Position numbers and translations under genes: made by a program. DNA of 64,000 bases, taken from contig DASTRY010000073.1 in NCBI GenBank assembly GCA_035760965.1, forward strand, positions 1-64,000. Reading direction: 5' to 3'. Below the pieces are notes generated by a model that saw only the letters and a list, made by a program, of their open reading frames with translations, was not told where the DNA came from and made no database searches. Below, piece by piece: positions 24,932 to 33,613 of this stretch. The stretch is from JADGHX01 sp035760965. Its GTDB lineage: Bacteria > Pseudomonadota > Gammaproteobacteria > Steroidobacterales > Steroidobacteraceae. The first letter of the stretch is position 1. Each line of letters begins with the position of its first letter.

Positions 24932-25828
24932 ATGGCACGTATCGCCTTCATGGGTCTTGGCCGCATGGGCAGCGGAATGGCTGCGCGCCTGCTTGCGGCC
25001 GGACACGACGTCGCCGTCTACAACCGCAGCCGAGAGAGAGCCGAGCCGCTCCGAGCCAAGGGTGCGCGCGTTGCGATGAGTCCGCGTGAGGCGGCGCTCG
25101 GCGCCGACGCCGTTCTCGCAATGACGGCAAACGATGAATCCTCGCGTGCCACATGGTTCGGCGACCACGGTGCGCTAGCCGCGGAGCTCGCACCCGGCGC
25201 GCTGGCCATCGAGTGTTCGACCTTGTCGCACGAGTGGGTAATGGAGCTCGCAAGCGCGGCGACGCGCCGGGGTATGCGGTACATCGACGCTCCCGTGACA
25301 GGCTTACCGGATGCCGCCGCGGCCGGCGAGTTGACCTTGCTCGTCGGCGCACGCGAAGACGATCTCGAGCGCGCGCGGCCGCTGCTGGCGCCATTGTCGA
25401 ATCGCGTGCTGCGCTTCGGAGATGTTGGCGCCGGCACGACGTACAAACTGATGATCAACCTGATGGGCGCGGTTCAGATTGCCGCGGCAGCCGAGGGGAT
25501 GGCATTTGCCGAGCGGGCAGGACTCGACGTGCACCTCGTGGCCGAGGCGATCGCGACGAGTCAGGCCGCGAGCCCGCAGGTCGTGCGCAATACGCGGCGC
25601 ATCGCGGATGGCGACCACGAAAGCGGCATTGCATTCACGCCGGTCCTCCGATTGAAGGACGTCGAGTACGCCTTGCGTTTCGCGCGAGCGCTAGGCGTTG
25701 CGACACCGTTCGGAGACTCGGCCCGCGAGGCGTTCGAGCGCCTGTGCCGGCTGGGTCACGGAGATGCGAACGAGAGCAAGATCATCGAGGTTGCGCGCTC
25801 GCGCCCCACGCCCAAGACCGATCGCTGA
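24932..25828 (+). CDS. NAD(P)-dependent beta-hydroxyacid dehydrogenase (HIBADH family)
   Basis: The 298-residue protein starts with the nucleotide-binding GLGRMGSGMAARLL. It carries the family substrate motif IDAPVTG followed by AGELTLLVG and the catalytic lysine in GTTYKLMINLM. This order is typical of 3-hydroxyisobutyrate, tartronate semialdehyde and related reductases; the choice between them cannot be made from sequence. A clear AGGGGTGG lies before the ATG. It stands alone between the cytochrome and the converging protease gene. Confidence 0.92.
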   Translation: MARIAFMGLGRMGSGMAARLLAAGHDVAVYNRSRERAEPLRAKGARVAMSPREAALGADAVLAMTANDESSRATWFGDHGALAAELAPGALAIECSTLSHEWVMELASAATRRGMRYIDAPVTGLPDAAAAGELTLLVGAREDDLERARPLLAPLSNRVLRFGDVGAGTTYKLMINLMGAVQIAAAAEGMAFAERAGLDVHLVAEAIATSQAASPQVVRNTRRIADGDHESGIAFTPVLRLKDVEYALRFARALGVATPFGDSAREAFERLCRLGHGDANESKIIEVARSRPTPKTDR

Positions 25829-25875
25829 TCGCCGGCGCGTGCGGAAGCGGCGAGGTGCCATCCGCGCAGTGCGGG

Positions 25876-27435
25876 TCAGCGCCCCGAGCCCGAGGGGCCG
25901 GCCGGGGCGCCTTGCCAGATCTTCAGCAACTCCGGCGAACCCTGCGCGCGCACGCCGTTGTCGGTCAGGATGCCCTCGGTGGCCGCGACCATCTCGCTGC
26001 GGGGAAAGACCAGCGTCTCGCCCTTGCGCATGTCGAATTCCAGCACGACGAACTCGTCCTTCAGGTCGCGCAGCAGCGTCACGAGGTGACGCAGGTTCTT
26101 CACGCGCACGCCGTTCACCGCGAGCACGACTCCGCCCGCGGGATTGCCGTAGCCCTTCGCGAGCGGATGCGGGAAGAACGGCGAGGACACGACGACCAGC
26201 TGGTCGCGCTCGGGAGTGGGGCTCGCGCCGAACTGCGTGAGGAGCGGGCTGCCGACGAACCCGAGGGCGGTCATCCAGGCCGCATTGCTTTGAAAGAACG
26301 AGAACATCTGCGTCGAAGCTGCCGAGAAGACGAGCGGCCCGTAGATGAAGTACTCCGGATACGCGCCCTTCAGATCGGGCACCAGCGTGGCGCGATCCGT
26401 CGCGACCGGCAGCTTCACATCGATCTGCTTGCCTGCGCGGATGACTTTGAGCGGCACGACGCCGTGGCCGGCAATCTGCTGTATCCGATACATGAAGCTC
26501 ACGCGCAGGCTGCCGGCGAGACGGATCATCCCTTCGTCGTCTATAGGCTCATCGGCGATGCGCGTGATGACATCCCAAGCCTTCAGCGGATACGAGCTCT
26601 CGGTCTGCGCCGGCCGCGTGACCACGATGCCCGCGGCGGATTTGTCGAGCTTCAAGAACGCGCGCAGCGCCGGGTTCTGCAGGGTCTGCAGGTCGTCGTA
26701 CATCGCAGGCTTGCCGTCGTAGTGGCCATCGGCGATGTCCTTGAGGAACAGCTCGATTTCCTCGTTCGGGATGATGTACCCGATGTTCTGTGCCTCGCCG
26801 AGGCGACTGAAGGCGAGGCCGATCATCTTGTCGCCGGCGATGGCCGGCCCGCCGCTGTTACCCGGATTGATGGCGGCGTCGATCTGGATGCGCAGCCCCG
26901 AGACCGGATACGTGTACGTGACGAACTCGATCCGCGACACGATGCCCTTGGTGATGGACAGCGAGTTGCCGCCGGTCGGAAATCCATACGCCAGCACCGC
27001 GTCCTTGATGCCCGGCAGGGCGCTCGCGCGCGCGAGCGGACGATGCGTCGCGAAGATCGAATCGTCCTCGAGCTGCAGCACCGCGAGATCGATCCCTGGT
27101 GCCATCGCGACCACTTTCGCGGACACCTTGTCCGCGGACTGGCTGGCCTGCACCTGGACCTGGCTCGCATATTCGACCGCATGCGCGTTTGTCAGAATGC
27201 GATGGCCCTCGATCACCACGCCAGACGCAGTCGCTTCGGTGGGAGGCTGCTTCGTCCACGGCTGAAAGGGATCCGGATAGCGCAAGGTTGCGAAGATCTT
27301 GACGACGGAGCTCTCGACGTCGCTCGGAATGTTGTCCGCCACGGTGCTCGCCGTGGTCGTCGACACTTGTTCCGCCGCCGGTGCGGCGCCCGCGGCGGTG
27401 AGCGCGCAGAGAATCAGAAGGGACGTACGCAGCAT
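25876..27435 (-). CDS. HtrA/DegP-like periplasmic serine protease
   Basis: The 519-residue protein has a signal peptide (about 21 residues) and a complete trypsin-like triad: His85 in TNAHAVEYA, Asp116 in GIDLAVL and Ser194 in NPGNSGGPA. Two PDZ-like regions follow (about 270-360 and 430-500). Between them is a long stretch (about 360-430) not found in DegP. The layout is nearer to Deg-type proteases of the plant Deg9/Deg2 kind than to enteric DegP. It probably degrades misfolded envelope proteins. It is 112 bp upstream of the metallo-beta-lactamase gene on the same strand. Confidence 0.9.
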   Translation of the reverse strand: MLRTSLLILCALTAAGAAPAAEQVSTTTASTVADNIPSDVESSVVKIFATLRYPDPFQPWTKQPPTEATASGVVIEGHRILTNAHAVEYASQVQVQASQSADKVSAKVVAMAPGIDLAVLQLEDDSIFATHRPLARASALPGIKDAVLAYGFPTGGNSLSITKGIVSRIEFVTYTYPVSGLRIQIDAAINPGNSGGPAIAGDKMIGLAFSRLGEAQNIGYIIPNEEIELFLKDIADGHYDGKPAMYDDLQTLQNPALRAFLKLDKSAAGIVVTRPAQTESSYPLKAWDVITRIADEPIDDEGMIRLAGSLRVSFMYRIQQIAGHGVVPLKVIRAGKQIDVKLPVATDRATLVPDLKGAYPEYFIYGPLVFSAASTQMFSFFQSNAAWMTALGFVGSPLLTQFGASPTPERDQLVVVSSPFFPHPLAKGYGNPAGGVVLAVNGVRVKNLRHLVTLLRDLKDEFVVLEFDMRKGETLVFPRSEMVAATEGILTDNGVRAQGSPELLKIWQGAPAGPSGSGR

Positions 27436-27547
27436 GGGACTACTTTCCGAACGGTTGCGGAAGGTGCATGACGTCGGCGTTCTCCTTCGTGACCCCCGAT
27501 GGCGACGCGCATGCTAGCACGCGCCCTTACGTGGCCGCGGTGGCTCC

Positions 27548-28411
27548 TCATCCTCGCTGCTTGCGGAGCTCCGCTTCGAACGCCTGCTCCCGCTCGGCGA
27601 GCGCAGCTCTGTACCCCTGCGGATCGATCCAGACGGATTCGCCGACCTCGTTCACCTTCGAGAGCTTCTGCATCATGTTGAAGTACGCACCGTGCGCGCC
27701 GAGGAATATGTCGCACGGCAGCTTCTTCAACACGGCGAACGTCTTTCGATAGTCGTCGGCAATTCCCGGATATGAGGCGGGTTGCTGCGGCTTGTCCACG
27801 AGCCTGAACCCCGGATTCACGTACCAGCTCCCCACGATCACCGCGTCGAGCGTCTTGCCCTGCTGCTTCACTTTCATCGTCCACGTCGTGCAGCCACGCG
27901 TGTGGCCGCCGGTCTTGTGCGCGACTAGCACGGCGTCGCCCAGCCGGACCTCGTCACCGTCGTGGAGCACCCGATCGACTTTCGCCTTCGGGTACGGCGT
28001 ATCGGCGTACGCGAAATCCAGCGCGCCGCCGCTTTCGACCACGGGCACATCGGCGTCCATCACCATGTACTTCGCGCCCGTCTCTTGGATCACGCGCGCA
28101 CTGCCTGCGTCGTGGTCCCAGTGCGCATGGCTGATCAGCAGGATCTTGGTGTCGGCGTACTTGAATCCGAGCTGTTCGATGCTCGCGCGAATGAGGGCAG
28201 GGGAGCTCTCGAGGCCCGAATTGATCAGGATGTTCCCTTCGCGCGTGACGACGAGATAGGACGCGAGATCCTTGCTGCCGACGTAGTACAGCCCTTCGGC
28301 GATGCGAAAGGGCTTGATCGGTGTCGTCCAGTCCGGATTATTCTGGGCCGAGGCTTCCTGGACGAAGGCCAGCGCGAGGAAAACGAGTGCGACTTTCCAG
28401 ACCTGCTTCAC
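27548..28411 (-). CDS. subclass B3 metallo-beta-lactamase
   Basis: The 287-residue precursor has a signal peptide ending EASA. All B3 zinc ligands are present: His95, His97, Asp99 and His100 in SHAHWDHDAG, His170 in TGGHTRGCTTW and His240 in LGAHGAYF. The TTW sequence after the third histidine is a B3 mark. The enzyme should hydrolyse beta-lactams, or a related lactam, in the periplasm. The GTG at 28411 is preferred because GGGAG lies 6 bp before it and the signal peptide starts there; an ATG six codons upstream is possible. No mobile element is near, so it is probably a chromosomal resident gene. Confidence 0.9.
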   Translation of the reverse strand: MKQVWKVALVFLALAFVQEASAQNNPDWTTPIKPFRIAEGLYYVGSKDLASYLVVTREGNILINSGLESSPALIRASIEQLGFKYADTKILLISHAHWDHDAGSARVIQETGAKYMVMDADVPVVESGGALDFAYADTPYPKAKVDRVLHDGDEVRLGDAVLVAHKTGGHTRGCTTWTMKVKQQGKTLDAVIVGSWYVNPGFRLVDKPQQPASYPGIADDYRKTFAVLKKLPCDIFLGAHGAYFNMMQKLSKVNEVGESVWIDPQGYRAALAEREQAFEAELRKQRG

Positions 28412-28563
28412 GAGGGGCTCCCGGTGCATTCGCCCGGCGCTGATGCGCGAGCGATTCCATCGTGCAATCGTAGCGTAGCGGTGTGCGCGATAGCGATTTG
28501 CGCGCCCCGTCGCCCGGACCGTTACGCGGAACTCCACCGGGCGCAGATCGTTGGGGACACCAC

Positions 28564-29202
28564 ATGAGCGTCGATCACCCGAACCCGCCACCGCGCAAGC
28601 CGTTTTCGATGATCCGCGAGTTCCACGCGGCAGACTGGTTCACCCTGGGCAACGCCGTGTGCGGCACCGGCGCGCTGTTCTCCAGCATGACGTACATCGA
28701 AACCGGCGAGGTCGAGCGCATCTACACCGCCTGCGCGCTCATCTTCGCGGCGCTCGTCTTCGACGTCCTCGATGGGCGCATCGCCCGCTGGCGGCAGAAG
28801 TCTTCCGCGATGGGTCGCGAGCTCGACTCGCTGGCCGACGTCATCTCGTTCGGCGTAGCGCCGGCGGTGCTCGCCTATGCCTGCGGCATGCGCGGCTTCT
28901 ACGACCGCGTGATCCTCGCGTACTTCATCGCTTGCGGTGTATCGCGTCTCGCGCGCTATAACGTGACCGCGGACGCGCTGTCCGGCGGTACGGGCAAAGT
29001 ACGGTACTTCGAAGGGACGCCCATCCCGACGTCCTTCGTGCTCGCGTGCGTCCTCACGGTTGGCGCGGCGATGGGGGCCGTCGGTGAGCAGCTCTGGTTC
29101 GGAACGACGCGGATCGCCGGCCTCACCCTGCACCCGCTCGCGTTGCTCTTTGCGGTGTCCGGCTCGCTCATGATCAGCCGCATCCGCATCCCGAAGCTCT
29201 GA
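28564..29202 (+). CDS. pssA: CDP-diacylglycerol-serine O-phosphatidyltransferase
   Basis: The 212-residue membrane protein carries the complete CDP-alcohol phosphotransferase motif: Asp70-Gly71, Ala74-Arg75, Gly84, Asp88 and Asp92. The surrounding MIREFHAADWFTLGNAVCGTGA start and the FEGTPIPTS segment are those of PssA of the integral membrane type. It makes phosphatidylserine from CDP-diacylglycerol and serine, the first step to phosphatidylethanolamine. The ATG at 28564 has GGGGAC upstream. It diverges from the beta-lactamase gene across 152 bp. Confidence 0.9.
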   Translation: MSVDHPNPPPRKPFSMIREFHAADWFTLGNAVCGTGALFSSMTYIETGEVERIYTACALIFAALVFDVLDGRIARWRQKSSAMGRELDSLADVISFGVAPAVLAYACGMRGFYDRVILAYFIACGVSRLARYNVTADALSGGTGKVRYFEGTPIPTSFVLACVLTVGAAMGAVGEQLWFGTTRIAGLTLHPLALLFAVSGSLMISRIRIPKL

Positions 29203-29222
29203 CCCAGCGCCGCTCTGGGGTC
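29201..29222 (+). terminator. hairpin at the pssA stop, weak terminator
   Basis: GACCCAG and CTGGGGTC pair over seven positions with one bulged G around a 7-nt loop, beginning at the stop codon. Only a short TAATT follows, so termination would be weak. The rest of the 125-bp gap must hold the promoter of the ABC operon. Confidence 0.3.
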
Positions 29223-29327
29223 TAATTGCACGGCCGGCAAACCCGATTCGCAAATTTTTCGCGTTAGGATGCGACTTTCGGGCAGGCCGCGGCATTCTAA
29301 GGCCAGCATCGGCGCGGGAGGGACGCA

Positions 29328-30032
29328 ATGATCGCGATGAACAACGTCGGCAAGGTCTTCCGGACGGAGCTCGTGGAAACGCATGCTCTCCGCAATTTCA
29401 GCCTCGAGGTCGACCCCGGAGAATTCGTTGCGATCACCGGCCACTCCGGCTCCGGGAAGACCACGTTCCTGAACGTCGCCGGATTGCTGGAAGAGCTCGA
29501 CACCGGAACCTACGAGCTCGACGGACAGGATGTCAGCCGCCTTACCGACACCGAGCGCTCCGGCATCCGGAATCAGAAGATCGGCTTCATCTTTCAGGGC
29601 TTCAACCTGATCCCTGATCTCGACATTTACGACAACGTCGAGGCGCCGCTGCATTACCGCCGCGTGCCGGCGGCCGAGCGCAAGGAGCGCATCCTCGCGG
29701 CGCTCGACATCGTCGGACTCACCTCCCGCATGAAGCATCTGCCGTCCCAGCTCTCGGGCGGGCAGCAGCAGCGCGCGGCCATCGCGCGCGCGATCGCCGG
29801 CGACCCGCGCGTCATCCTGGCGGACGAGCCGACCGGCAACCTCGACACGACGATGTCGAATCAGATCATGGACATGCTCGAGCAGATCAACGCCGGCGGC
29901 ACGACCATCCTGATGGTCACCCACAACCCCGAGCTGGCGGTGCGCGCGCATCGGCAGATTCACATCGTCGACGGTCACATCGATTCGATCCGGCAGTCGA
30001 CGCCGCGCGCCGTCGCCTCCGCGAGCGTTTGA
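29328..30032 (+). CDS. ABC transporter ATP-binding protein, MacB/LolD type
   Basis: The 234-residue ATPase has Walker A GHSGSGKTT, the Q loop FQGFNLI, the signature LSGGQQQR and Walker B ILADEPTGNLD. The ETHALRNFSLEVDPGEF start is that of the MacB/LolD family, which drives mechanotransmission without transport through the membrane. A strong GGGAGGGAC precedes the ATG. It is the first gene of a three-gene operon with two FtsX-type permeases, 9 and 7 bp apart. No periplasmic adaptor of the MacA type is encoded here. Confidence 0.95.
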   Translation: MIAMNNVGKVFRTELVETHALRNFSLEVDPGEFVAITGHSGSGKTTFLNVAGLLEELDTGTYELDGQDVSRLTDTERSGIRNQKIGFIFQGFNLIPDLDIYDNVEAPLHYRRVPAAERKERILAALDIVGLTSRMKHLPSQLSGGQQQRAAIARAIAGDPRVILADEPTGNLDTTMSNQIMDMLEQINAGGTTILMVTHNPELAVRAHRQIHIVDGHIDSIRQSTPRAVASASV

Positions 30033-30041
30033 GGACGTCTC

Positions 30042-31403
30042 ATGCTGCTACACGACGTGCGCCTGGCGCTGCGAAGCCTGAGGCGCAACCCGGTGCTGAG
30101 CGCGCTCATGGTCCTGACGATCGCGGTCGGCATCGCCGCCTCGATGATCGCGATCACGCTCTATCACGCGCGTGCAGGGCACCCGATACCGTGGAAAGAG
30201 GACAAGCTCTATGCGGTCACGCTCGATACGCGCGACGACGAGCCCGACCAGGGGTACTCGAGACATCCGGAATATCCGCCGTTCCAGCTGACGTGGCGGG
30301 ACGCGCAGAGCCTCTACGAATCCAAGATTCCGCGGCATGCGGCGATGATGTTCCGCTCGAATCGCCTGCTTTCGCCGCCGAGCCGTACCCTGAAGCCGTT
30401 CGATGTGGTCGTGCGCGTCACGACCGCCGATTTCTTCCCGATGTTCGACGTGCCGTTTCGCTACGGCGGCGGCTGGCCGCGCTCCTCCGATAGCGCGCCC
30501 GACAACGTCATCGTCATCTCGAAGTACATCAACGACAAGGTGTTCGGGGGCATCAACAGCGTAGGCCGCGAGCTCACGCTGAGCGGCAAGCCCTACCGCA
30601 TCATCGGCGTGCTGCCGGCGTGGATGCCGCAGCCGCGCTTCTACGATCTGAACTTCGGCGGCGCGTTCGACATTCCCGAGGATATCTACATGCCGTTCGG
30701 CTGGGCGCGCGTCGAACCGCCGCGGCCGCAGTCCCTCAGTTGCGTGCGCAATAACGCGAAAGTCACGGGACCTGACAGCATCTATACCGAAGACTGCGTG
30801 TGGCTCGCGTACTGGGTCGAGCTCGATTCGCGCGCGGCGCTCGAGCGCTTCCAGCAGTTCGTGGACAACTACACTCGCGACGAGAAACGCGGCGGCCGCT
30901 TCCCGCGAGCGCTGAACAACCGGATCGTGAACGTGTCCACCTGGCTCGAGATGAACGACGTCGTCGGCGACGAGAGCCGCATGCAGGTGGGCGTCGGCCT
31001 CGCGTTTCTCGCGGTCTGCGTCCTCAACATCTTCGGGCTGATGCTCGCCAAATTCCTGAGCGCCGCGCCGGTCACGGGCGTGCGGCGCGCGCTCGGCGCG
31101 AGCCGCGTGGACATCGTTCGGCAGCACCTGATCGAGGTGGTGGTCGTCGGCCTGATCGGCGGGCTCGTCGGGCTGCTCCTGAGCTTCGGCGGGCTCGCGC
31201 TGCTGCGCCTCATGTTTGCGGCCGGCCTCGAAAGCAGCGACAACCCGGCGCGCATGCAGATGCTGCAGTCCCTGAATCACATGGACTTCACGATGATTCT
31301 CCTCGCAACGGCGTTGTCGCTCGCCACCGGCATCCTCGCAGGGATTTATCCCGCCTGGCGTATCGGGCGCCTGACGCCCGCAACCTTCCTGAAGACGCAG
31401 TGA
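30042..31403 (+). CDS. MacB-like ABC permease (first subunit)
   Basis: The 453-residue protein has the MacB topology: one N-terminal helix (about 20-42), a large periplasmic domain (about 45-315) and three C-terminal helices with the FtsX pattern (LNIFGLMLAKFL, then RRALGASRVDI). The ALRSLRRNPVLSALMVLTIAVGI start is characteristic. It should dimerise with the next permease. The periplasmic domain contains two Cys residues about 20 apart (CVRNN and EDCVW), a possible disulfide. Confidence 0.88.
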   Translation: MLLHDVRLALRSLRRNPVLSALMVLTIAVGIAASMIAITLYHARAGHPIPWKEDKLYAVTLDTRDDEPDQGYSRHPEYPPFQLTWRDAQSLYESKIPRHAAMMFRSNRLLSPPSRTLKPFDVVVRVTTADFFPMFDVPFRYGGGWPRSSDSAPDNVIVISKYINDKVFGGINSVGRELTLSGKPYRIIGVLPAWMPQPRFYDLNFGGAFDIPEDIYMPFGWARVEPPRPQSLSCVRNNAKVTGPDSIYTEDCVWLAYWVELDSRAALERFQQFVDNYTRDEKRGGRFPRALNNRIVNVSTWLEMNDVVGDESRMQVGVGLAFLAVCVLNIFGLMLAKFLSAAPVTGVRRALGASRVDIVRQHLIEVVVVGLIGGLVGLLLSFGGLALLRLMFAAGLESSDNPARMQMLQSLNHMDFTMILLATALSLATGILAGIYPAWRIGRLTPATFLKTQ

Positions 31404-31410
31404 GGCAGTC

Positions 31411-32652
31411 ATGGAGATCCGGGCACTGCTTTCGTCGTTGTGGCGCAGCCGAACGGGGCCGATCCTCGTCGCTGCGCAAGTGGCGGTCACGCTCGCTGTC
31501 GTCGTCAACGTCGCGTACATCGTGCAGCAGCGGCTGTCGGTCCTGAATGCCGATACCGGGATCGACATCCCGAACATCTTCTGGGTCACCGTGGCGGCGC
31601 AGGATCCGAACTACAACTTCGCCGCTGCCGTGCGCGAAGACCTCGCCTACTTGAACGGTTTGCCGGGCGTCGTGGCGGCCAGCACGAGCAACGGCCCGCC
31701 GCAGTCGTGGTGGATGATGGGTTTGCCGTTCGGCACGACCCAGGAGCAACTACAACAGCCGTCGGCGGTGCCCGCACGAGTCTTTCTCGGCACGGAGAAA
31801 TACTTCGATGCGCTCGGCCTGAAGTTCGCGGCCGGCAAGCCCTTCGACGCGGGCATCGTGGCGCCGCCGGCGACGGGTATGAACGAGACGATCGCCAACT
31901 GGCCCGCCCAGGTGGTCGTCACTCAGGCACTGGCGGACAAGCTGTTCCCGCAGGGTGGGGCGCTCGGCAAGACGATCTGGGTGGGGCTCGTCAATCGGCC
32001 GTCCACCATCGTCGGCATCGTCGAGCACATGCAGGGCGTGCCGTCCATGGGTTCCAAGCTCGCGGAGATGCAGTACCAAATCGTGTTCGCGCCGATCATT
32101 CCCGCCGGGCCGACGGCGTTCTATCTCGTGCGCACGCAGCCTGGAAAGCGCGACGCGGTCATGGCGCGCGTCGAAAAGGAAATTGCGGATCTGCAACCCG
32201 GCAATCGCTTCGTGCAGCGGATCGAGACGCTCGAGAAGACCGCGGCGCAGACGCGCTTCGGCATGCGCTCGAGCGTGATCATCCTGAGCATCGTCGGCGT
32301 GCTAGTGCTGGCCGTGACGATGATCGGCGTCGCGGGGCTCGCCGCGTTCAACGTCACGACGCGTACGAAGCAGCTCGGCACGCGCCGCGCGATCGGCGCC
32401 ACGAAGTTTCACATCCTGCGCTACTTCATGGTGGAGAACTGGTTCATCACCACGACGGGCGCGCTCGTCGGGTGCGTGCTCGCGCTCGCGGCGGGCGTAC
32501 GACTGAGCACCATGTTTCAGATGCCGCGCCTTCCGCTGTACTACCTCGTTGCTGGGGTCATTGCGCTGTGGCTGCTTGGATTGCTCGCCGTGCTCGTCCC
32601 GGCGCGGCGCGCTGCGTCGATCTCACCGGCCACCGCTACTCGCATGGTCTAG
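31411..32652 (+). CDS. MacB-like ABC permease (second subunit)
   Basis: This 413-residue protein repeats the topology of its neighbour with a shorter periplasmic part: a first helix at about 15-37, then three helices from about 285 with the GTRRAIGATKFHIL coupling sequence. The two permeases are diverged paralogues, so the transporter is a heterodimer. The substrate is unknown; antimicrobial peptides, lipoproteins or secondary metabolites are usual for the family. Its last 30 bp overlap the 3' end of the aldo/keto reductase gene on the opposite strand. Confidence 0.88.
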   Translation: MEIRALLSSLWRSRTGPILVAAQVAVTLAVVVNVAYIVQQRLSVLNADTGIDIPNIFWVTVAAQDPNYNFAAAVREDLAYLNGLPGVVAASTSNGPPQSWWMMGLPFGTTQEQLQQPSAVPARVFLGTEKYFDALGLKFAAGKPFDAGIVAPPATGMNETIANWPAQVVVTQALADKLFPQGGALGKTIWVGLVNRPSTIVGIVEHMQGVPSMGSKLAEMQYQIVFAPIIPAGPTAFYLVRTQPGKRDAVMARVEKEIADLQPGNRFVQRIETLEKTAAQTRFGMRSSVIILSIVGVLVLAVTMIGVAGLAAFNVTTRTKQLGTRRAIGATKFHILRYFMVENWFITTTGALVGCVLALAAGVRLSTMFQMPRLPLYYLVAGVIALWLLGLLAVLVPARRAASISPATATRMV

Positions 32653-33501
32653 CTGCGCGAGCACGTCGGCCGGCAGCTTCAGTTGCGCGGCCGCCAGGTT
32701 CTCGCGCAGATGAGCGACCGACGATGTACCGGGAATCAGCAGGATGTTCGGCGAACGATGCAGCAGCCAGGCGAGGGCGGTCTGCATCGGCGTTGCGCCG
32801 ATTTGGGCAGCGACTTTTTCGAGCGCCGACGATTGCAGCGGCGTGAACCCGCCCAGCGGGAAGAACGGGACGTAGGCAATTCCCGCTGCCGCCAGCTCGT
32901 CGATGAGCGCATCGTCGGCGCGATGAACGAGGTTGTAGTGATTCTGCACGCACACGACCTCGGCAATGCCGCGCGCCTCCTTCACTTGAGCGGACGTGGC
33001 GTTGCTCACGCCCAGGTGACGAATCAGTCCTTGCCGCTGCAAGTCCGCGAGCGCCCCGAACGGCTCCGCGATCGATCCTTCGCTCGGCCCGTGGACTTCT
33101 CCCATCATCCGCAGGTTGACCACATCGATCGCCTCCACGCGCAGGTTCCTGAGATTGTCGTGAACCTGGCGGGCGAGCTCGGCCGGCGTGAAGGCGGGCA
33201 GCCAGGAGCCGTCGCTGCCGCGTGACGCGCCGACCTTCGTCACTATCGTGAGGTTCTGCGGATAGGGATGCAGCGCCTCGGCGATGATCTGGTTCGTGAC
33301 GTGGGGGCCATAGTAGTCGCTCGTGTCGATGTGATCGACGCCGCTCGCCACGGCCTCGCGGAGCACGGCGATCGCTGCCGTGCGATCTCGCGGCGGCCCG
33401 AACACACCGGGCCCGGCGAGCTGCATGGCGCCGTAGCCCATGCGGTAGACGGTGCGATTGCCGAGCCGATAGGTGCCGGCGGACGCGAGCGTGTGGTTCA
33501 T
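32623..33501 (-). CDS. aldo/keto reductase
   Basis: The 292-residue protein is a TIM barrel with the aldo/keto reductase marks: catalytic Asp and Tyr in IDTSDYYGP, Lys in IVTKVG, and NADP-binding IPGTSSVAHLRENL near the end. The MGYGAMQLAGPGVFG start points to the family that includes pyridoxal reductase and oxidoreductases of unknown substrate. A GGAG lies 8 bp before the ATG. It follows the Gfo/Idh gene by 112 bp on the same strand, and the pair may act on one sugar or aldehyde. Its 3' end overlaps the permease gene by 30 bp. Confidence 0.9.
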   Translation of the reverse strand: MNHTLASAGTYRLGNRTVYRMGYGAMQLAGPGVFGPPRDRTAAIAVLREAVASGVDHIDTSDYYGPHVTNQIIAEALHPYPQNLTIVTKVGASRGSDGSWLPAFTPAELARQVHDNLRNLRVEAIDVVNLRMMGEVHGPSEGSIAEPFGALADLQRQGLIRHLGVSNATSAQVKEARGIAEVVCVQNHYNLVHRADDALIDELAAAGIAYVPFFPLGGFTPLQSSALEKVAAQIGATPMQTALAWLLHRSPNILLIPGTSSVAHLRENLAAAQLKLPADVLAQLDHASSGGR

Positions 33502-33613
33502 GGCCAAATCTCCGAGCAGCGTGAACGATTCGATGGGGCGCTTCCGCGGGATTGCGGGAGCAGGCAGCGTGCCGCCGCCCGCGTCCGTCGCGCGCCGGCG
33601 CTCGAACAATCCG

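Noticed and set aside
27548..28411. The beta-lactamase as part of a mobile resistance element
   Set aside because: No transposase, integrase, inverted repeat or attC-like site lies near, and base composition equals that of the neighbours.
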